From: Aquimarina intermedia
GTDB lineage: Bacteria; Bacteroidota; Bacteroidia; Flavobacteriales; Flavobacteriaceae
Assembly: GCF_008124785.1 (NCBI RefSeq)
Contig: NZ_VNHU01000008.1
Location: forward strand, 88,542-152,541
Reading direction: 5' to 3'
DNA: 64,000 bases
This document shows positions 42,744 to 51,467 of the stretch, piece by piece (the first letter of the stretch is position 1; every line of letters begins with the position of its first letter). The notes under the pieces are model-generated. The model ran no database searches. It saw nothing but the letters and a program-made list of their open reading frames with translations, and was not told where the DNA came from. A program made the position numbers and the translations under genes.

Positions 42744-43877
42744 TTAATTTAAGTTTTTAAAAAAGTAAAGTTCGTAATCAGGTAGCACTTCCGGATGAGT
42801 GATTTTAATAATATCTTTTAAAATTAAATCGGGTCGCATCGGCCCAAGTTCATAGTATAAAAGCCCACCTTTTTCACCAACTTTTAAGGTCGAAGAATAT
42901 ACGTTTTTATTTTTAAAAGCATTAAAAAGCTGATAACGATTATTCTTTTGATACAGTTCATCCATAGTTTTTGAACTTCCTGATCCGATCCAGAAATCTG
43001 CATTTTGCCCTTTTTCCAAAACACTTTCAAAATTTAACGCAATACTACCAGTCGTTTTCTCATCTGCCCATAAATAAGAGGTGTTTGCATCTTTTAAAAA
43101 CTTAGCTACATAGCTGTCCCCACCGGGGACATGCCAAGTGTCCTTAAACATACTTCCGGCAAGTACAGTTGGTGAGGTTGCTGCTTTTTTTGCACTTTCT
43201 ACCGCATTGTTGTATGCCTTTTCAATCTCACCAAAAATAGTTCTGGCTTTTTGTTCTTCTCCATAAAAAGCTGCAACAAATTTAATCCATTCTGCTCGGC
43301 CCAAAGGATGTTTTTCCATCCAGGACCCGTTCATGACGGTAGGAATACCTGTTTTTTGGATAAGATCATACGCTTTTGTATTTCCGGTGGCAGAGAACCC
43401 TATCACAACATCCGGAGCAAGCTCCAAAACTAATTCTGTGTTTATAGAACGTTCATTACCCAATTCTTTTACACTACCATTGCTTATAAGCTTTCTCGTT
43501 TTTGCTGAAGTGATATAGTCCGTATTGGGGAAACCAACTAACGTTTGTTCTTTTTCCAATAACTCAAGCATAGGTATGTCTGTGGTTGATGTTACAATCA
43601 CACGTTGCACAGGGACTTTAATAAAAGTAGTGTTAGGGCTGTATTTAGGTTTTTTGGCTTCTGCGGTGTAAAGGATATAGGTTAACTCCTGTTGTGCATC
43701 CGGCCAAGGATTATTTAATTTAATTTCTTTATATCCGTTATATGTCTTGATTGAGAACCCCGTAGCATAGGTCACGGTTTGATTCATTAATGCAATGCCC
43801 TGATCTGTGGATAATGCAGTGTTTTTCTCTTTACAAGATAAAACTACCAAGAGGATGATGCTTAATACAAATCTCAT
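42744..43877 (-). CDS. btuF: Substrate-binding lipoprotein of the cobalamin importer (BtuF-like)
   Basis: This 377-residue lipoprotein (signal ending VVLSCKEK, lipid-bearing Cys15) has the periplasmic-binding-protein fold of the BtuF/FhuD family: VPVQRVIVTSTTDIPMLELLEKEQTLVGF (about 88-116), LELAPDVVIGFSATGN (about 149-164) and the C-terminal PDLILKDIIKITHPEVLPDYELYFF. It hands substrate to BtuCD. It is the first gene of the importer operon. A siderophore-binding role cannot be excluded by sequence alone, but the cob genes on both sides argue for corrinoids. Confidence 0.84.
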   Translation of the reverse strand: MRFVLSIILLVVLSCKEKNTALSTDQGIALMNQTVTYATGFSIKTYNGYKEIKLNNPWPDAQQELTYILYTAEAKKPKYSPNTTFIKVPVQRVIVTSTTDIPMLELLEKEQTLVGFPNTDYITSAKTRKLISNGSVKELGNERSINTELVLELAPDVVIGFSATGNTKAYDLIQKTGIPTVMNGSWMEKHPLGRAEWIKFVAAFYGEEQKARTIFGEIEKAYNNAVESAKKAATSPTVLAGSMFKDTWHVPGGDSYVAKFLKDANTSYLWADEKTTGSIALNFESVLEKGQNADFWIGSGSSKTMDELYQKNNRYQLFNAFKNKNVYSSTLKVGEKGGLLYYELGPMRPDLILKDIIKITHPEVLPDYELYFFKNLN

Positions 43878-43965
43878 TGTGTTTAATTTTACGGGTCAAA
43901 CTTCGAACATTTTTTGTTAAATTTCATAGTAAATGCTGTTAATTTGTCTTTTTAAAAACAAAGAG

Positions 43966-44619
43966 ATGTCCTTTTTATGTTCCTGGAGTGGAGGAAAAGA
44001 TAGCTGTTATGCGTATTATTTGGCAGTAAAACAAGGTTGGGAACCTAAAGTATTGCTCAATGTACTCAATGAGCATGGAGATCGCTCTCGTTCTCATGGA
44101 ATCCCTAAAAATATTCTTACCGCTCAAGCACAAGCATTAGACGTTCCGATCCACTTTTTTGAAGCAACATGGGCAGCTTATGAGGCGTCTTTTATAAAAA
44201 ATCTGGTGATGCTAAAAGATCAATATGGATTATCTACCGCAGTTTATGGGGATATTGATATTGAAAGCCATCGTGCCTGGGAGGAAAAGGTGAGTGCCGA
44301 AGCTGGATTGGAGGCAAAATTGCCGTTATGGAAAGGTTCTCGAAGGGATTTAGTAGAAGAAATGTTAGATACGGGCATTGAAGCGATGATAGTTTCTTGC
44401 AATAATACACTTGGCAAAGAATTTTTAGGAAGAACGCTGGATAAAAATTTAATTCAGGAATTAGAAGCTTTACAAATTGATGTTTGCGGAGAAAATGGAG
44501 AATATCATACCTTAGTACTTAATGCTCCCATGTTTAAACAACGTCTGCAGGTTAGTGTGGTGGGAGTTGAAAAATCTTCCAATTATAATTTTGCTTCCCT
44601 TATTTTAGATGCACCTTAA
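43966..44619 (+). CDS. PP-loop ATP pyrophosphatase (COG2102 / Dph6-like) in the B12 cluster
   Basis: This protein of about 217 residues begins MSFLCSWSGGKDSCYAYYLA, the SGGKDS PP-loop of adenine-nucleotide alpha hydrolases. It belongs with the diphthine-ammonia ligase relatives (COG2102), but bacteria make no diphthamide, so that name is only a family label. The ATG at 43966 is chosen; an earlier ATG at 43933 adds 11 residues before the P-loop that do not fit. Genes of this family recur in B12 transport and salvage clusters of Bacteroidota, and here it lies between the importer operon and cobC, its end overlapping cobC by 4 bases. An amidation step in corrinoid handling is a reasonable but unproven guess. 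Confidence 0.82.
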   Translation: MSFLCSWSGGKDSCYAYYLAVKQGWEPKVLLNVLNEHGDRSRSHGIPKNILTAQAQALDVPIHFFEATWAAYEASFIKNLVMLKDQYGLSTAVYGDIDIESHRAWEEKVSAEAGLEAKLPLWKGSRRDLVEEMLDTGIEAMIVSCNNTLGKEFLGRTLDKNLIQELEALQIDVCGENGEYHTLVLNAPMFKQRLQVSVVGVEKSSNYNFASLILDAP

Positions 44620-45134
44620 ATTTTAATAACATCAGCGTAATTTATTTTTATTGAAAACGAATCTTTGAGCGCTATTTGCTGCAGACTGGACAGAATTGCT
44701 CGCATGGGCCCTGCATGCGTAATTATGATTGCTTTCTGATGGGAGGTTGAATACAATTCATCAAAAAAAGAGCGGACACGATTAGATAAATCAATATAGG
44801 ATTCACCTCCTGGTACCTTTACGTTCACAAAATCTTGCATCCATGGATCGAGTTCATCTTTTGGGATTACATCCCATTTTAAATTCTCCCAATTTCCGAA
44901 ATTGAGTTCCATGAGACGTGGATCTATTTTAAAGTTGGCATTGATTTTTTTTGCAAGTTTTGTGCAACGTTGCAAAGGGCTACTATATACTGTGAATTGC
45001 TCTGTCGGCGGAAGCTGTAAAAGAATTCGTTCTGCTTCCTCTTCAAATGTAGATGCAATATCTAAATCTGTGTATCCATAGCATACGCCTTTATCAACTT
45101 TTGGAGTAGTATGACGAATTAAATAAATTTCCAT
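44616..45134 (-). CDS. cobC: Histidine phosphatase, probable alpha-ribazole phosphatase
   Basis: This 172-residue member of the phosphoglycerate-mutase-like family has the phosphohistidine motif IYLIRHTTPKVDKG (about 3-16) and the second His in IIITHAGPMRAI (about 136-147), with an internal MELNFGNWENLKWD motif. In cobalamin assembly CobC removes phosphate from alpha-ribazole 5-phosphate or from adenosylcobalamin 5-phosphate. It overlaps cobS by 16 bases and is the last gene of cobU-cobT-cobS-cobC. The operon position supports the assignment. Confidence 0.88.
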   Translation of the reverse strand: MEIYLIRHTTPKVDKGVCYGYTDLDIASTFEEEAERILLQLPPTEQFTVYSSPLQRCTKLAKKINANFKIDPRLMELNFGNWENLKWDVIPKDELDPWMQDFVNVKVPGGESYIDLSNRVRSFFDELYSTSHQKAIIITHAGPMRAILSSLQQIALKDSFSIKINYADVIKI

Positions 45135-45880
45135 AACACCAGAACACTTAAATAGAATACGACTTCACTTAATTGTTGTACAGCACCCGCACAATCACCG
45201 GTTTGTCCACCAATCCATTTCTTAAATTTAGCTGCCAAAAACATTTTTGAGAGATACATTGGAAGGATGACTGTAAAAATCCATGGTTGATTAAAAAACA
45301 GTAATGGTAGTATTCCGAACACAGCACTTATCAACACCATGTTTGCTGACATGCTTCTTGCAGCTGGTTTTGCCTTACTATCATCTGTATCTCGAACATA
45401 CGGATGGGTAAAAATTAGTGTGGTAGCTATAAATCTACTTAAACTGTGACCAGCGATAAGCAGTAACGGAATCTGATCGGAGGGAAGTTCTCTCAACGCA
45501 CTAAACTTCATTGCTAATATCAAGAGAATCCCGATAGTCCCATACGTACCCAGTCGGGAATCCTTCATGATCAATAGAATTTTTTCTTTAGTCCAGCCCC
45601 CGCCAAAGCCATCGCAGACATCAGCAAAACCATCTTCATGAAAAGCTCCTGTAGCATAGATAGTAGAAAACATGGATATTAGTAATGCAATCTCTGTGGA
45701 AAATAAAAAAGAAGCCCCAATATATATAATGGCTCCAATAGCACCCACCAGAATACCGACTAAGGAAAAATAACGTGAACTTTTTTTCAAATAATCAGGA
45801 TGATGATCGACCCATTTTGGACATGGAATCCGAGTGAAAAACATTACGGCGGTAAGAAAAATATGGAGTTGGGTTTTCAT
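45119..45880 (-). CDS. cobS: Adenosylcobinamide-GDP ribazoletransferase (cobalamin synthase)
   Basis: This 253-residue integral membrane enzyme joins adenosylcobinamide-GDP with alpha-ribazole, the last assembly step of the lower loop. The family motif AFHEDGFADVCDGFGGGWTKEKIL (about 76-99) with Asp residues for Mg, and LGTYGTIGILLIL nearby, are present together with six to seven hydrophobic segments and GGQTGDCAGAVQQLSE near the C-terminus. It follows cobT with a 4-base gap and overlaps cobC. Confidence 0.94.
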   Translation of the reverse strand: MKTQLHIFLTAVMFFTRIPCPKWVDHHPDYLKKSSRYFSLVGILVGAIGAIIYIGASFLFSTEIALLISMFSTIYATGAFHEDGFADVCDGFGGGWTKEKILLIMKDSRLGTYGTIGILLILAMKFSALRELPSDQIPLLLIAGHSLSRFIATTLIFTHPYVRDTDDSKAKPAARSMSANMVLISAVFGILPLLFFNQPWIFTVILPMYLSKMFLAAKFKKWIGGQTGDCAGAVQQLSEVVFYLSVLVLWKFI

Positions 45881-45884
45881 AAAA

Positions 45885-46922
45885 TTATTGAACTGAGGTT
45901 ATACTTGCTTCTTCAAAACTAGCCATAGCGTTTAGAAAATTCACTGCCGATACAAGAAGCGGATAAGCGACAGCACTACCCGTTCCTTCACCAAGTCTAA
46001 GCTGTAGCGACAGCAATGGTTTCTGATCTAAGAATGCTAACATTTTTGAATGACCTTGCTCTCCCGAAGTGTGGGCGAATACACAATAATCAACTACATC
46101 CTTATGTATTGCATGTGCTATTAAAAGCGCTGAGGTTACTATAAACCCATCGATTAGAATAGTCATTTTTAGTTCTGCTGCCTTTAGGATAGCGCCGGTG
46201 ATCATGGCAATTTCAAAACCACCAAAAGTAGCTAGGGCATCTATAAACGATTGAGGTGTATGCTTTTTAAACACTTCGGTAAGAATATTTTGTTTTTGGG
46301 TGATTCTATCCTTTGACAGTCCCGTACCTGCTCCTACACATTCCGCGATCGGAAGTTTTGTAATATAAGCCATCAATAAGGTCGCCGAGGAGGTGTTACC
46401 AATTCCCATTTCGCCAAATCCAACCACATTACACCCATCATTATATATCTTAGTAACAATCTCAGCTCCCTTCTGTATTGCTTTTTTGCATTCAATTATA
46501 GTCATTGCAGGAGCGTATTGATAGTTTTGCGTTCCATAATTTATTTTTGCATGGATAAGATCAGGATGTTTTTCGAATTTATAATTCACACCTGCATCTA
46601 CAATTTGTAATGCGATATCATGTTGTTTGCAAAAGACGTTGATTGCAGCCCCTCCATTGAGAAAATTGAGTACCATTTGCGAAGTAACTTCCTGTGGATA
46701 GGGGTTTACTTGATTTTCTTTTGCAATACCATGATCTCCGGCAAACACTAATATGGTTGGTTTTTTCAATGTTGGTTGATCCGTTTGCTGTATCATTCCT
46801 ATTCGATACGCTAAGCTTTCTAACATGCCCAAAGCACTTATCGGTTTAGTTTTTCCGTCAATCTTGTTTCGGAGTTTCTTGCTCAGTTCTTTAGTATGAA
46901 TGGTTTTAATAGAAAACATCAT
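45885..46922 (-). CDS. cobT: Nicotinate-nucleotide-dimethylbenzimidazole phosphoribosyltransferase
   Basis: This 345-residue enzyme transfers ribose phosphate from nicotinate mononucleotide to dimethylbenzimidazole to give alpha-ribazole phosphate. Typical segments are PTILVFAGDHGIAKENQVNPYP (about 50-71), FGEMGIGNTSSATLLMA (about 168-184) and the catalytic Glu in LRLGEGTGSAVAYPLL (about 308-323). It starts 24 bases after cobU. The lower ligand need not be dimethylbenzimidazole in nature. Confidence 0.95.
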   Translation of the reverse strand: MMFSIKTIHTKELSKKLRNKIDGKTKPISALGMLESLAYRIGMIQQTDQPTLKKPTILVFAGDHGIAKENQVNPYPQEVTSQMVLNFLNGGAAINVFCKQHDIALQIVDAGVNYKFEKHPDLIHAKINYGTQNYQYAPAMTIIECKKAIQKGAEIVTKIYNDGCNVVGFGEMGIGNTSSATLLMAYITKLPIAECVGAGTGLSKDRITQKQNILTEVFKKHTPQSFIDALATFGGFEIAMITGAILKAAELKMTILIDGFIVTSALLIAHAIHKDVVDYCVFAHTSGEQGHSKMLAFLDQKPLLSLQLRLGEGTGSAVAYPLLVSAVNFLNAMASFEEASITSVQ

Positions 46923-46946
46923 TGGATCAAATTCTTTTTCTTTAGA

Positions 46947-47450
46947 TTATTTTATTGTTACAGGAATACCAGATACCATTAGAATAGCTTGATCAGCATG
47001 CTTTGCAATATGTTGATTCATCCAACCTTGTAACTCTGTGAATTTTCTGCCTATTTCGGTGGATGCGTGTACGCCCATTCCGATTTCGTTAGAAATAATA
47101 ATAACATTGGCATCAATTTTTAATATTTTATCAAATTCAACTTTCGCTAATTGAAGAGATTCTTCGATATCGTTTTTTGTATCCACAAAATAATTAGTCA
47201 GCCATAACGTGACACAATCTATAACCACCGTGGTTTTGGGGAGGATAACATTGGATAATTCTTTTTCTTCCTCGATAGAAGTCCAACGGTGATCTCTGTC
47301 TGCGATATGTCGATTGATTCGTTGCTGATGTTGTTTATCCCAAATGCGTGAAGTTGCTAAGTAGCATGGATTGGGGTGCAAGGTTATCGCTAAATTTTGA
47401 GCGTAGCTACTCTTTCCTGATCGTTCTCCGCCGGTTATGTAATAGATCAT
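46947..47450 (-). CDS. cobU: Adenosylcobinamide kinase / adenosylcobinamide-phosphate guanylyltransferase
   Basis: This 167-residue bifunctional enzyme activates adenosylcobinamide, first by phosphorylation and then by transfer of GMP. The P-loop is YYITGGERSGKSSYAQNLA (about 3-21), the nucleotide-accepting His region is HQQRINRHIADRDHRW (about 42-57), and VIDCVTLWLTNYF and VIIISNEIGMGVHA follow. It heads the minus-strand cob operon and is divergent from the riboswitch and TonB-dependent receptor gene. The riboswitch reads away from it, so its own control is not explained. Confidence 0.95.
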   Translation of the reverse strand: MIYYITGGERSGKSSYAQNLAITLHPNPCYLATSRIWDKQHQQRINRHIADRDHRWTSIEEEKELSNVILPKTTVVIDCVTLWLTNYFVDTKNDIEESLQLAKVEFDKILKIDANVIIISNEIGMGVHASTEIGRKFTELQGWMNQHIAKHADQAILMVSGIPVTIK

Positions 47451-47509
47451 TTTACAAGATTTTGAAAAGCGAAGGTACTAGTATTATCAATTTATAAAGG
47501 AATCAGTTC

Positions 47510-47539
47510 TTGTTTTTTAAAGAAATAGTTTTACTTTCG
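47510..47539 (+). promoter_or_regulatory. Promoter of the riboswitch-btuB transcript
   Basis: TTG at 47510-47512, 19 bases, TACTTTCG at 47532-47539, one mismatch from TAnnTTTG. It lies just upstream of the riboswitch. Confidence 0.6.
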
Positions 47540-47550
47540 CCCAGAATTTT

Positions 47551-47785
47551 GGTTCGAAGGCACGAGGTATAGTGCCCAAGATTAAAAGGGAATTAGGTGA
47601 CTGTACAGTTTAAAAACTCATAGAAATCCTAAGCTGTTCCCGCAACTGTAAGCTCAGCTATCATCGTGTGGATGATAGTGTTTATTGTCAAATCTGCTAA
47701 AACCACTGCTTCATTTTGAGAATTAAATCTCAATACTAGGCGGGAAGGTAGACAATAAGACGCAAGCCAGGAGACCTGCCATGTT
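47551..47785 (+). promoter_or_regulatory. Cobalamin riboswitch
   Basis: The conserved parts appear in order: AAAAGGGAATTAGGTG near 47585-47600, the core AAGCTGTTCCCGCAACTGTA near 47630, AAAACCACTG near 47699, GGCGGGAAGGTAGAC near 47740, and the B12 box AAGCCAGGAGACCTGCCA at 47764-47781. It should bind adenosylcobalamin or a related corrinoid and switch off the receptor gene downstream. An additional short hairpin, GGCAC / GTGCC, lies near its 5-prime end. The outer boundaries are approximate. Confidence 0.95.
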
Positions 47786-47873
47786 CACGAGTATCAAACT
47801 TTCGGGATAAAGGTTTGGGTATGGGGAGACTACATACTTTTTTCCGGTTTTAATAAACTAAGTTTTTATAGTA

Positions 47874-49826
47874 ATGAACAAAAAAACTATGCTTGGGACC
47901 GCACTTTGTATATGGGCGGCTCAACTAATTACCAGTCAGGAAACAACATCACAACAACCTATTAATGAATTAGAAGAAGTTGTTGTTTCAGATTCAAAAT
48001 TTGATTTAAAGAGAGAACAAAGCGGTAAGGTAATTACTAAGATTACAGCGCAGGAACTAGAAAAAAGTCAGGGGCAATCTGTTGCAACCGTGCTCAATCG
48101 AGTTGCCGGAATCTATATGAACGGTTCTAATAATGCGGCAGGAGAAGTTATTAATACCTATGTACGAGGAGGACGTAACCGTCAAGTTGTTATTCGTATT
48201 AATGGTGTAACGGTTAATGATCCCTCAAAAATAAATGGAGAATTTGATTTGCGGTTGTTGTCTGTTAATCAAATAGAGAGTATTGAAGTTTTAAAAGGAT
48301 CGTCGAGTACGCTTTATGGATCAGGGGCGGCCACTGCAGTAATTAATATTACCTTAAAAAAAGAAAGCAAAGACAAAATTGCTGCAAATTTTGAGTCTAG
48401 TATTGGCTCAAATCAGTCACAGGAAGACCAAGATTACGACATTCAGGAATTTGTGAATTCGGCTTCTGTAAATGGAACTTTGGGTAAGTTTTCTTATCTC
48501 GCGAGTTTTGGCAATCAATATGCAGATGGGTTGTCAGCGGCAGAGTCCCCGGATGACTCTTCAGAAACGTTTGAAAAGGATTTTTTCAATAAGTACAACG
48601 TGTATACTAAAGCCGGTTATAAAGTTAATGATCGCTTTAAGTTTCATTTTTTCGGTGCTATGGACTTTTTTGACAGTAGTTATGATGACGGTGCTCGTGT
48701 AGATGGCAATAATAATGCGTCCAATGAACAATTACGAGCCGGCAGTTACTGGGAATATAAGTATACTAAAGGTAGTTTTATCTTTACAGATAGCTATGCT
48801 TTGTTGGATAGAGATTTTGAAACGGATACCTATGCTTCAAGATCAGAGAGTAGATTATATACTTTTGATGCTTATAATAAATATCGCTTTAAAGATTCAT
48901 TCTATACGATACTGGGGGTCAATGGGGCGTATAGTGATTACAATGGATACAGTGCATTTGGTCGAGATTTACCTTTAAATAGGGATATTGATGACAATCA
49001 AGCAGATTTTGATATTGTGGATCCTTATTTTAATATTGTCTACGCTTCAAAAATAGGATTAAATATCAACGCCGGAGCTCGCTTAAATACTCATAGTGAG
49101 TATGGTACACATTTGGTATATTCCATGAATCCTTCATATACCTTTGAGTTTGGAGATAATTATATAAAAGGATTAGCCTCTTATAGTACTGCTTATATAA
49201 CTCCGTCACTTTTTCAGCTATACTCTCCACTCTACGGTAATTTAGACTTGGAGCCAGAAGAGAATACTACGATAGAAGGAGGTTTAGAACTCTTTTTGAA
49301 TAAAAAGACGCGAATAAGTACGGTGTATTTTAGAAGAGACGAGAAAAATTTTGTGGATTTTGTAGATCTTGGCAGTTTTGTATACCAATACCAAAATGTG
49401 GCAGAGGATTTCACTACTTCAGGAATAGAGGTAGAAATGAATACACAACTGTTAGACGATAAATTGCAGCTCTCCGGAAACTTTACGTATACGAAGATAG
49501 ATGAAGAGTTATCTCAAATCCGCATTCCTGAGATAATGTTTAACGTAACTACGGGATATCAATTAAATAAGACAACCTTTGCGTCTTTATCGTACCGATA
49601 TAATGATGATCGGGAAGATAGTTTTTATAACGCAACTACCTTTGAAGTAGAGGATGTGACTTTAGAAGGTTTTGGGTTGCTTGATTTTTATATCAATCAT
49701 AAACTTTTATCCAACATGAATGTATTTGCGAGTGTTTCCAATATAACCAATGAAGATTTTCAAGAATCTTTTGGATACAGCACCCGTGGCAGAAATGCTA
49801 AAATTGGATTTAGTTTGAGTTTTTAA
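47874..49826 (+). CDS. btuB: TonB-dependent outer membrane receptor for cobalamin (BtuB type)
   Basis: This 650-residue receptor has a signal peptide (about 1-22), a short TonB-box-like region LEEVVVSDSKFD (about 33-44), a plug domain (about 50-165, with VINTYVRGGRNRQVVIRINGVTVNDPSK and EVLKGSSSTLYGSGAATAVINI) and a beta-barrel ending in KIGFSLSF with the terminal aromatic residue. It lacks the carboxypeptidase-like N-terminal extension of SusC proteins, as BtuB does. The cobalamin riboswitch directly upstream identifies the substrate as a corrinoid. Import then continues through BtuF-BtuCD encoded nearby. Confidence 0.93.
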   Translation: MNKKTMLGTALCIWAAQLITSQETTSQQPINELEEVVVSDSKFDLKREQSGKVITKITAQELEKSQGQSVATVLNRVAGIYMNGSNNAAGEVINTYVRGGRNRQVVIRINGVTVNDPSKINGEFDLRLLSVNQIESIEVLKGSSSTLYGSGAATAVINITLKKESKDKIAANFESSIGSNQSQEDQDYDIQEFVNSASVNGTLGKFSYLASFGNQYADGLSAAESPDDSSETFEKDFFNKYNVYTKAGYKVNDRFKFHFFGAMDFFDSSYDDGARVDGNNNASNEQLRAGSYWEYKYTKGSFIFTDSYALLDRDFETDTYASRSESRLYTFDAYNKYRFKDSFYTILGVNGAYSDYNGYSAFGRDLPLNRDIDDNQADFDIVDPYFNIVYASKIGLNINAGARLNTHSEYGTHLVYSMNPSYTFEFGDNYIKGLASYSTAYITPSLFQLYSPLYGNLDLEPEENTTIEGGLELFLNKKTRISTVYFRRDEKNFVDFVDLGSFVYQYQNVAEDFTTSGIEVEMNTQLLDDKLQLSGNFTYTKIDEELSQIRIPEIMFNVTTGYQLNKTTFASLSYRYNDDREDSFYNATTFEVEDVTLEGFGLLDFYINHKLLSNMNVFASVSNITNEDFQESFGYSTRGRNAKIGFSLSF

Positions 49827-49858
49827 ATAGCCAACGAATCAAATACATTACACCAAAA

Positions 49859-49886
49859 AAAGCCTTCTATGTATGTAGAAGGCTTT
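49859..49886. terminator. Terminator between btuB and S41 peptidase genes
   Basis: The 11-bp stem AAAGCCTTCTA / TAGAAGGCTTT lies between convergent genes, with a T-rich stretch on the plus strand (GGTTTTTTG) and a T-run on the minus strand. Confidence 0.85.
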
Positions 49887-49912
49887 GGTTTTTTGTGGAT
49901 ATATGGTTTTAG

Positions 49913-51394
49913 TTATCGTATGAAATCAACTTTATCATGATCAATATACATACGTTGGTAGGTAGGATTAAACATGTTGCTTTCTCCTAAGATTTCCATT
50001 TCTTCGATAAAACCATTTTTGCGTTTTGCATTTGGATCTGCCGGGAGCACACCATTGACAATATACTCTAAAGCAGCATTTAAGAATGGTTCAGTAGGTT
50101 CTCCTAAAATCCCAAGATTACTTATTTTTTCTCTGAAATTAACATCTGGAGCTAAACCATTTACAAAATCAGTTTTGCCGACTTTATTAGCCGATTTTAA
50201 GACTAACGGCTGAATTGCATAGGTATGTTCTGTACTAGCTCCTTCTCTTCCAAAATTATCTGAATCATAGAGTGTGATAGAAGCTTGAAATTTACCGGTA
50301 GTAGTGTCTCCGATTTTCTTTGTTTCAATATATGGGTCTAGACCATTGATTACCAATTCACTTGCCGATGCACTACGATCTGTAGTCAATATGTAAACTC
50401 TCGATAAGTTCAATGAATTTATTGGAGCTCCCGTTCGAATCGTATCTCTAAAACGATTGATTAATCGCTCAGGATCTTGAGCATTAAATGCAGCTTGTAA
50501 TTCTTTATTCCAGATTTCTTTAGAAAAAATATCTCCGGTGAATTGTCCTGTGATCATCGCAGATAAATCGATCGCTGTTCTTACAGAACCACCTCCATTA
50601 TATCTCAAATCCAATATTAAATCATTGATTCCGGCAGCTTTTAGATCGCCAAACGCAGTATTCAATTGCGCGTCAAAATCGCCAACAAAACTATTATACA
50701 TAAGGTATCCGATCTTTTGACCTTGATATTCGATCACTTTACTAATATATACAGGGTTTTCCGTATATTCTGATTGCGTTAAGCTAATTTCTTGATTACG
50801 TGAAGTTACATTACCATCGCTGTCTACGAATGCTAAACCAATGGTATAGGTGGTTTGACCGAATAGCGTATTAAAATCCGACGATCTAGTTAACTTTTCG
50901 CCATTAATAGTATTAAAAACATCACCTCTCTTTACACCTTTAGCTTCAGCATCTGTACCGGGAAGCACATAGCGTACAAATCCAATCACATCATTAGAAC
51001 CTTGGCTTACCAATGCTAAGGAAAAATCCATTCCGTTACTTTTAGATACACCGCTAAATGATTGTTCAAGTTGTACATAATTATCAGTAAGAAAGCTAAA
51101 TCGATCTTGCTCTGATTGTAAATTTGCATAAAGCTCTTCCGGTGAAATAAAAGTGGCGAGAAATTTATTAAGCTCGGTAGTATTAGCAAATGCATCGTTG
51201 GCTAATTTAGGAACATCCTCTTTATACAGATATACTTGGTTCATACCGTTCCATATGAACTGATCCAGGCCTTGATCCTTATTGGTGACATCAGACGTAG
51301 GTTGTTGATTATTTTGTGTAATAGTATCATCGGTTGAACATGCAACTATGGCAGCTAAACTTATTACACTAAGTGATAACTTTAAAATATTCAT
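49913..51394 (-). CDS. S41-family C-terminal processing peptidase-like lipoprotein (paralogue 1)
   Basis: This 493-residue lipoprotein (signal ending AAIVAC, Cys19) has a PDZ-like domain around VRYVLPGTDAEAKGVKRGDVFNTING (about 140-165) and an S41 peptidase domain: LILDLRYNGGGSVRTAIDLSA (about 258-278), YILTTDRSASASELVINGLDPY with the probable catalytic Ser (about 335-356) and GKFQASITLYDS with the candidate general-base Lys (about 366-377). It is likely an envelope protease on the periplasmic or outer side. A paralogue of the same layout lies directly upstream in the same direction. Confidence 0.88.
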   Translation of the reverse strand: MNILKLSLSVISLAAIVACSTDDTITQNNQQPTSDVTNKDQGLDQFIWNGMNQVYLYKEDVPKLANDAFANTTELNKFLATFISPEELYANLQSEQDRFSFLTDNYVQLEQSFSGVSKSNGMDFSLALVSQGSNDVIGFVRYVLPGTDAEAKGVKRGDVFNTINGEKLTRSSDFNTLFGQTTYTIGLAFVDSDGNVTSRNQEISLTQSEYTENPVYISKVIEYQGQKIGYLMYNSFVGDFDAQLNTAFGDLKAAGINDLILDLRYNGGGSVRTAIDLSAMITGQFTGDIFSKEIWNKELQAAFNAQDPERLINRFRDTIRTGAPINSLNLSRVYILTTDRSASASELVINGLDPYIETKKIGDTTTGKFQASITLYDSDNFGREGASTEHTYAIQPLVLKSANKVGKTDFVNGLAPDVNFREKISNLGILGEPTEPFLNAALEYIVNGVLPADPNAKRKNGFIEEMEILGESNMFNPTYQRMYIDHDKVDFIR

Positions 51395-51467
51395 GCTATT
51401 TGTTAATTTTTTGCTAAAAATACGATATTATTTTAATTGTCGAGTGGATATTTAATCTTTAACGTTG

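Larger units (their letters stand above)
47451..47873 (+). other. Divergent region between cobU and the B12 receptor gene
   Basis: The 423 bases contain a promoter at 47510-47539, the cobalamin riboswitch and about 90 bases of further leader. No protein gene is present. Confidence 0.85.
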
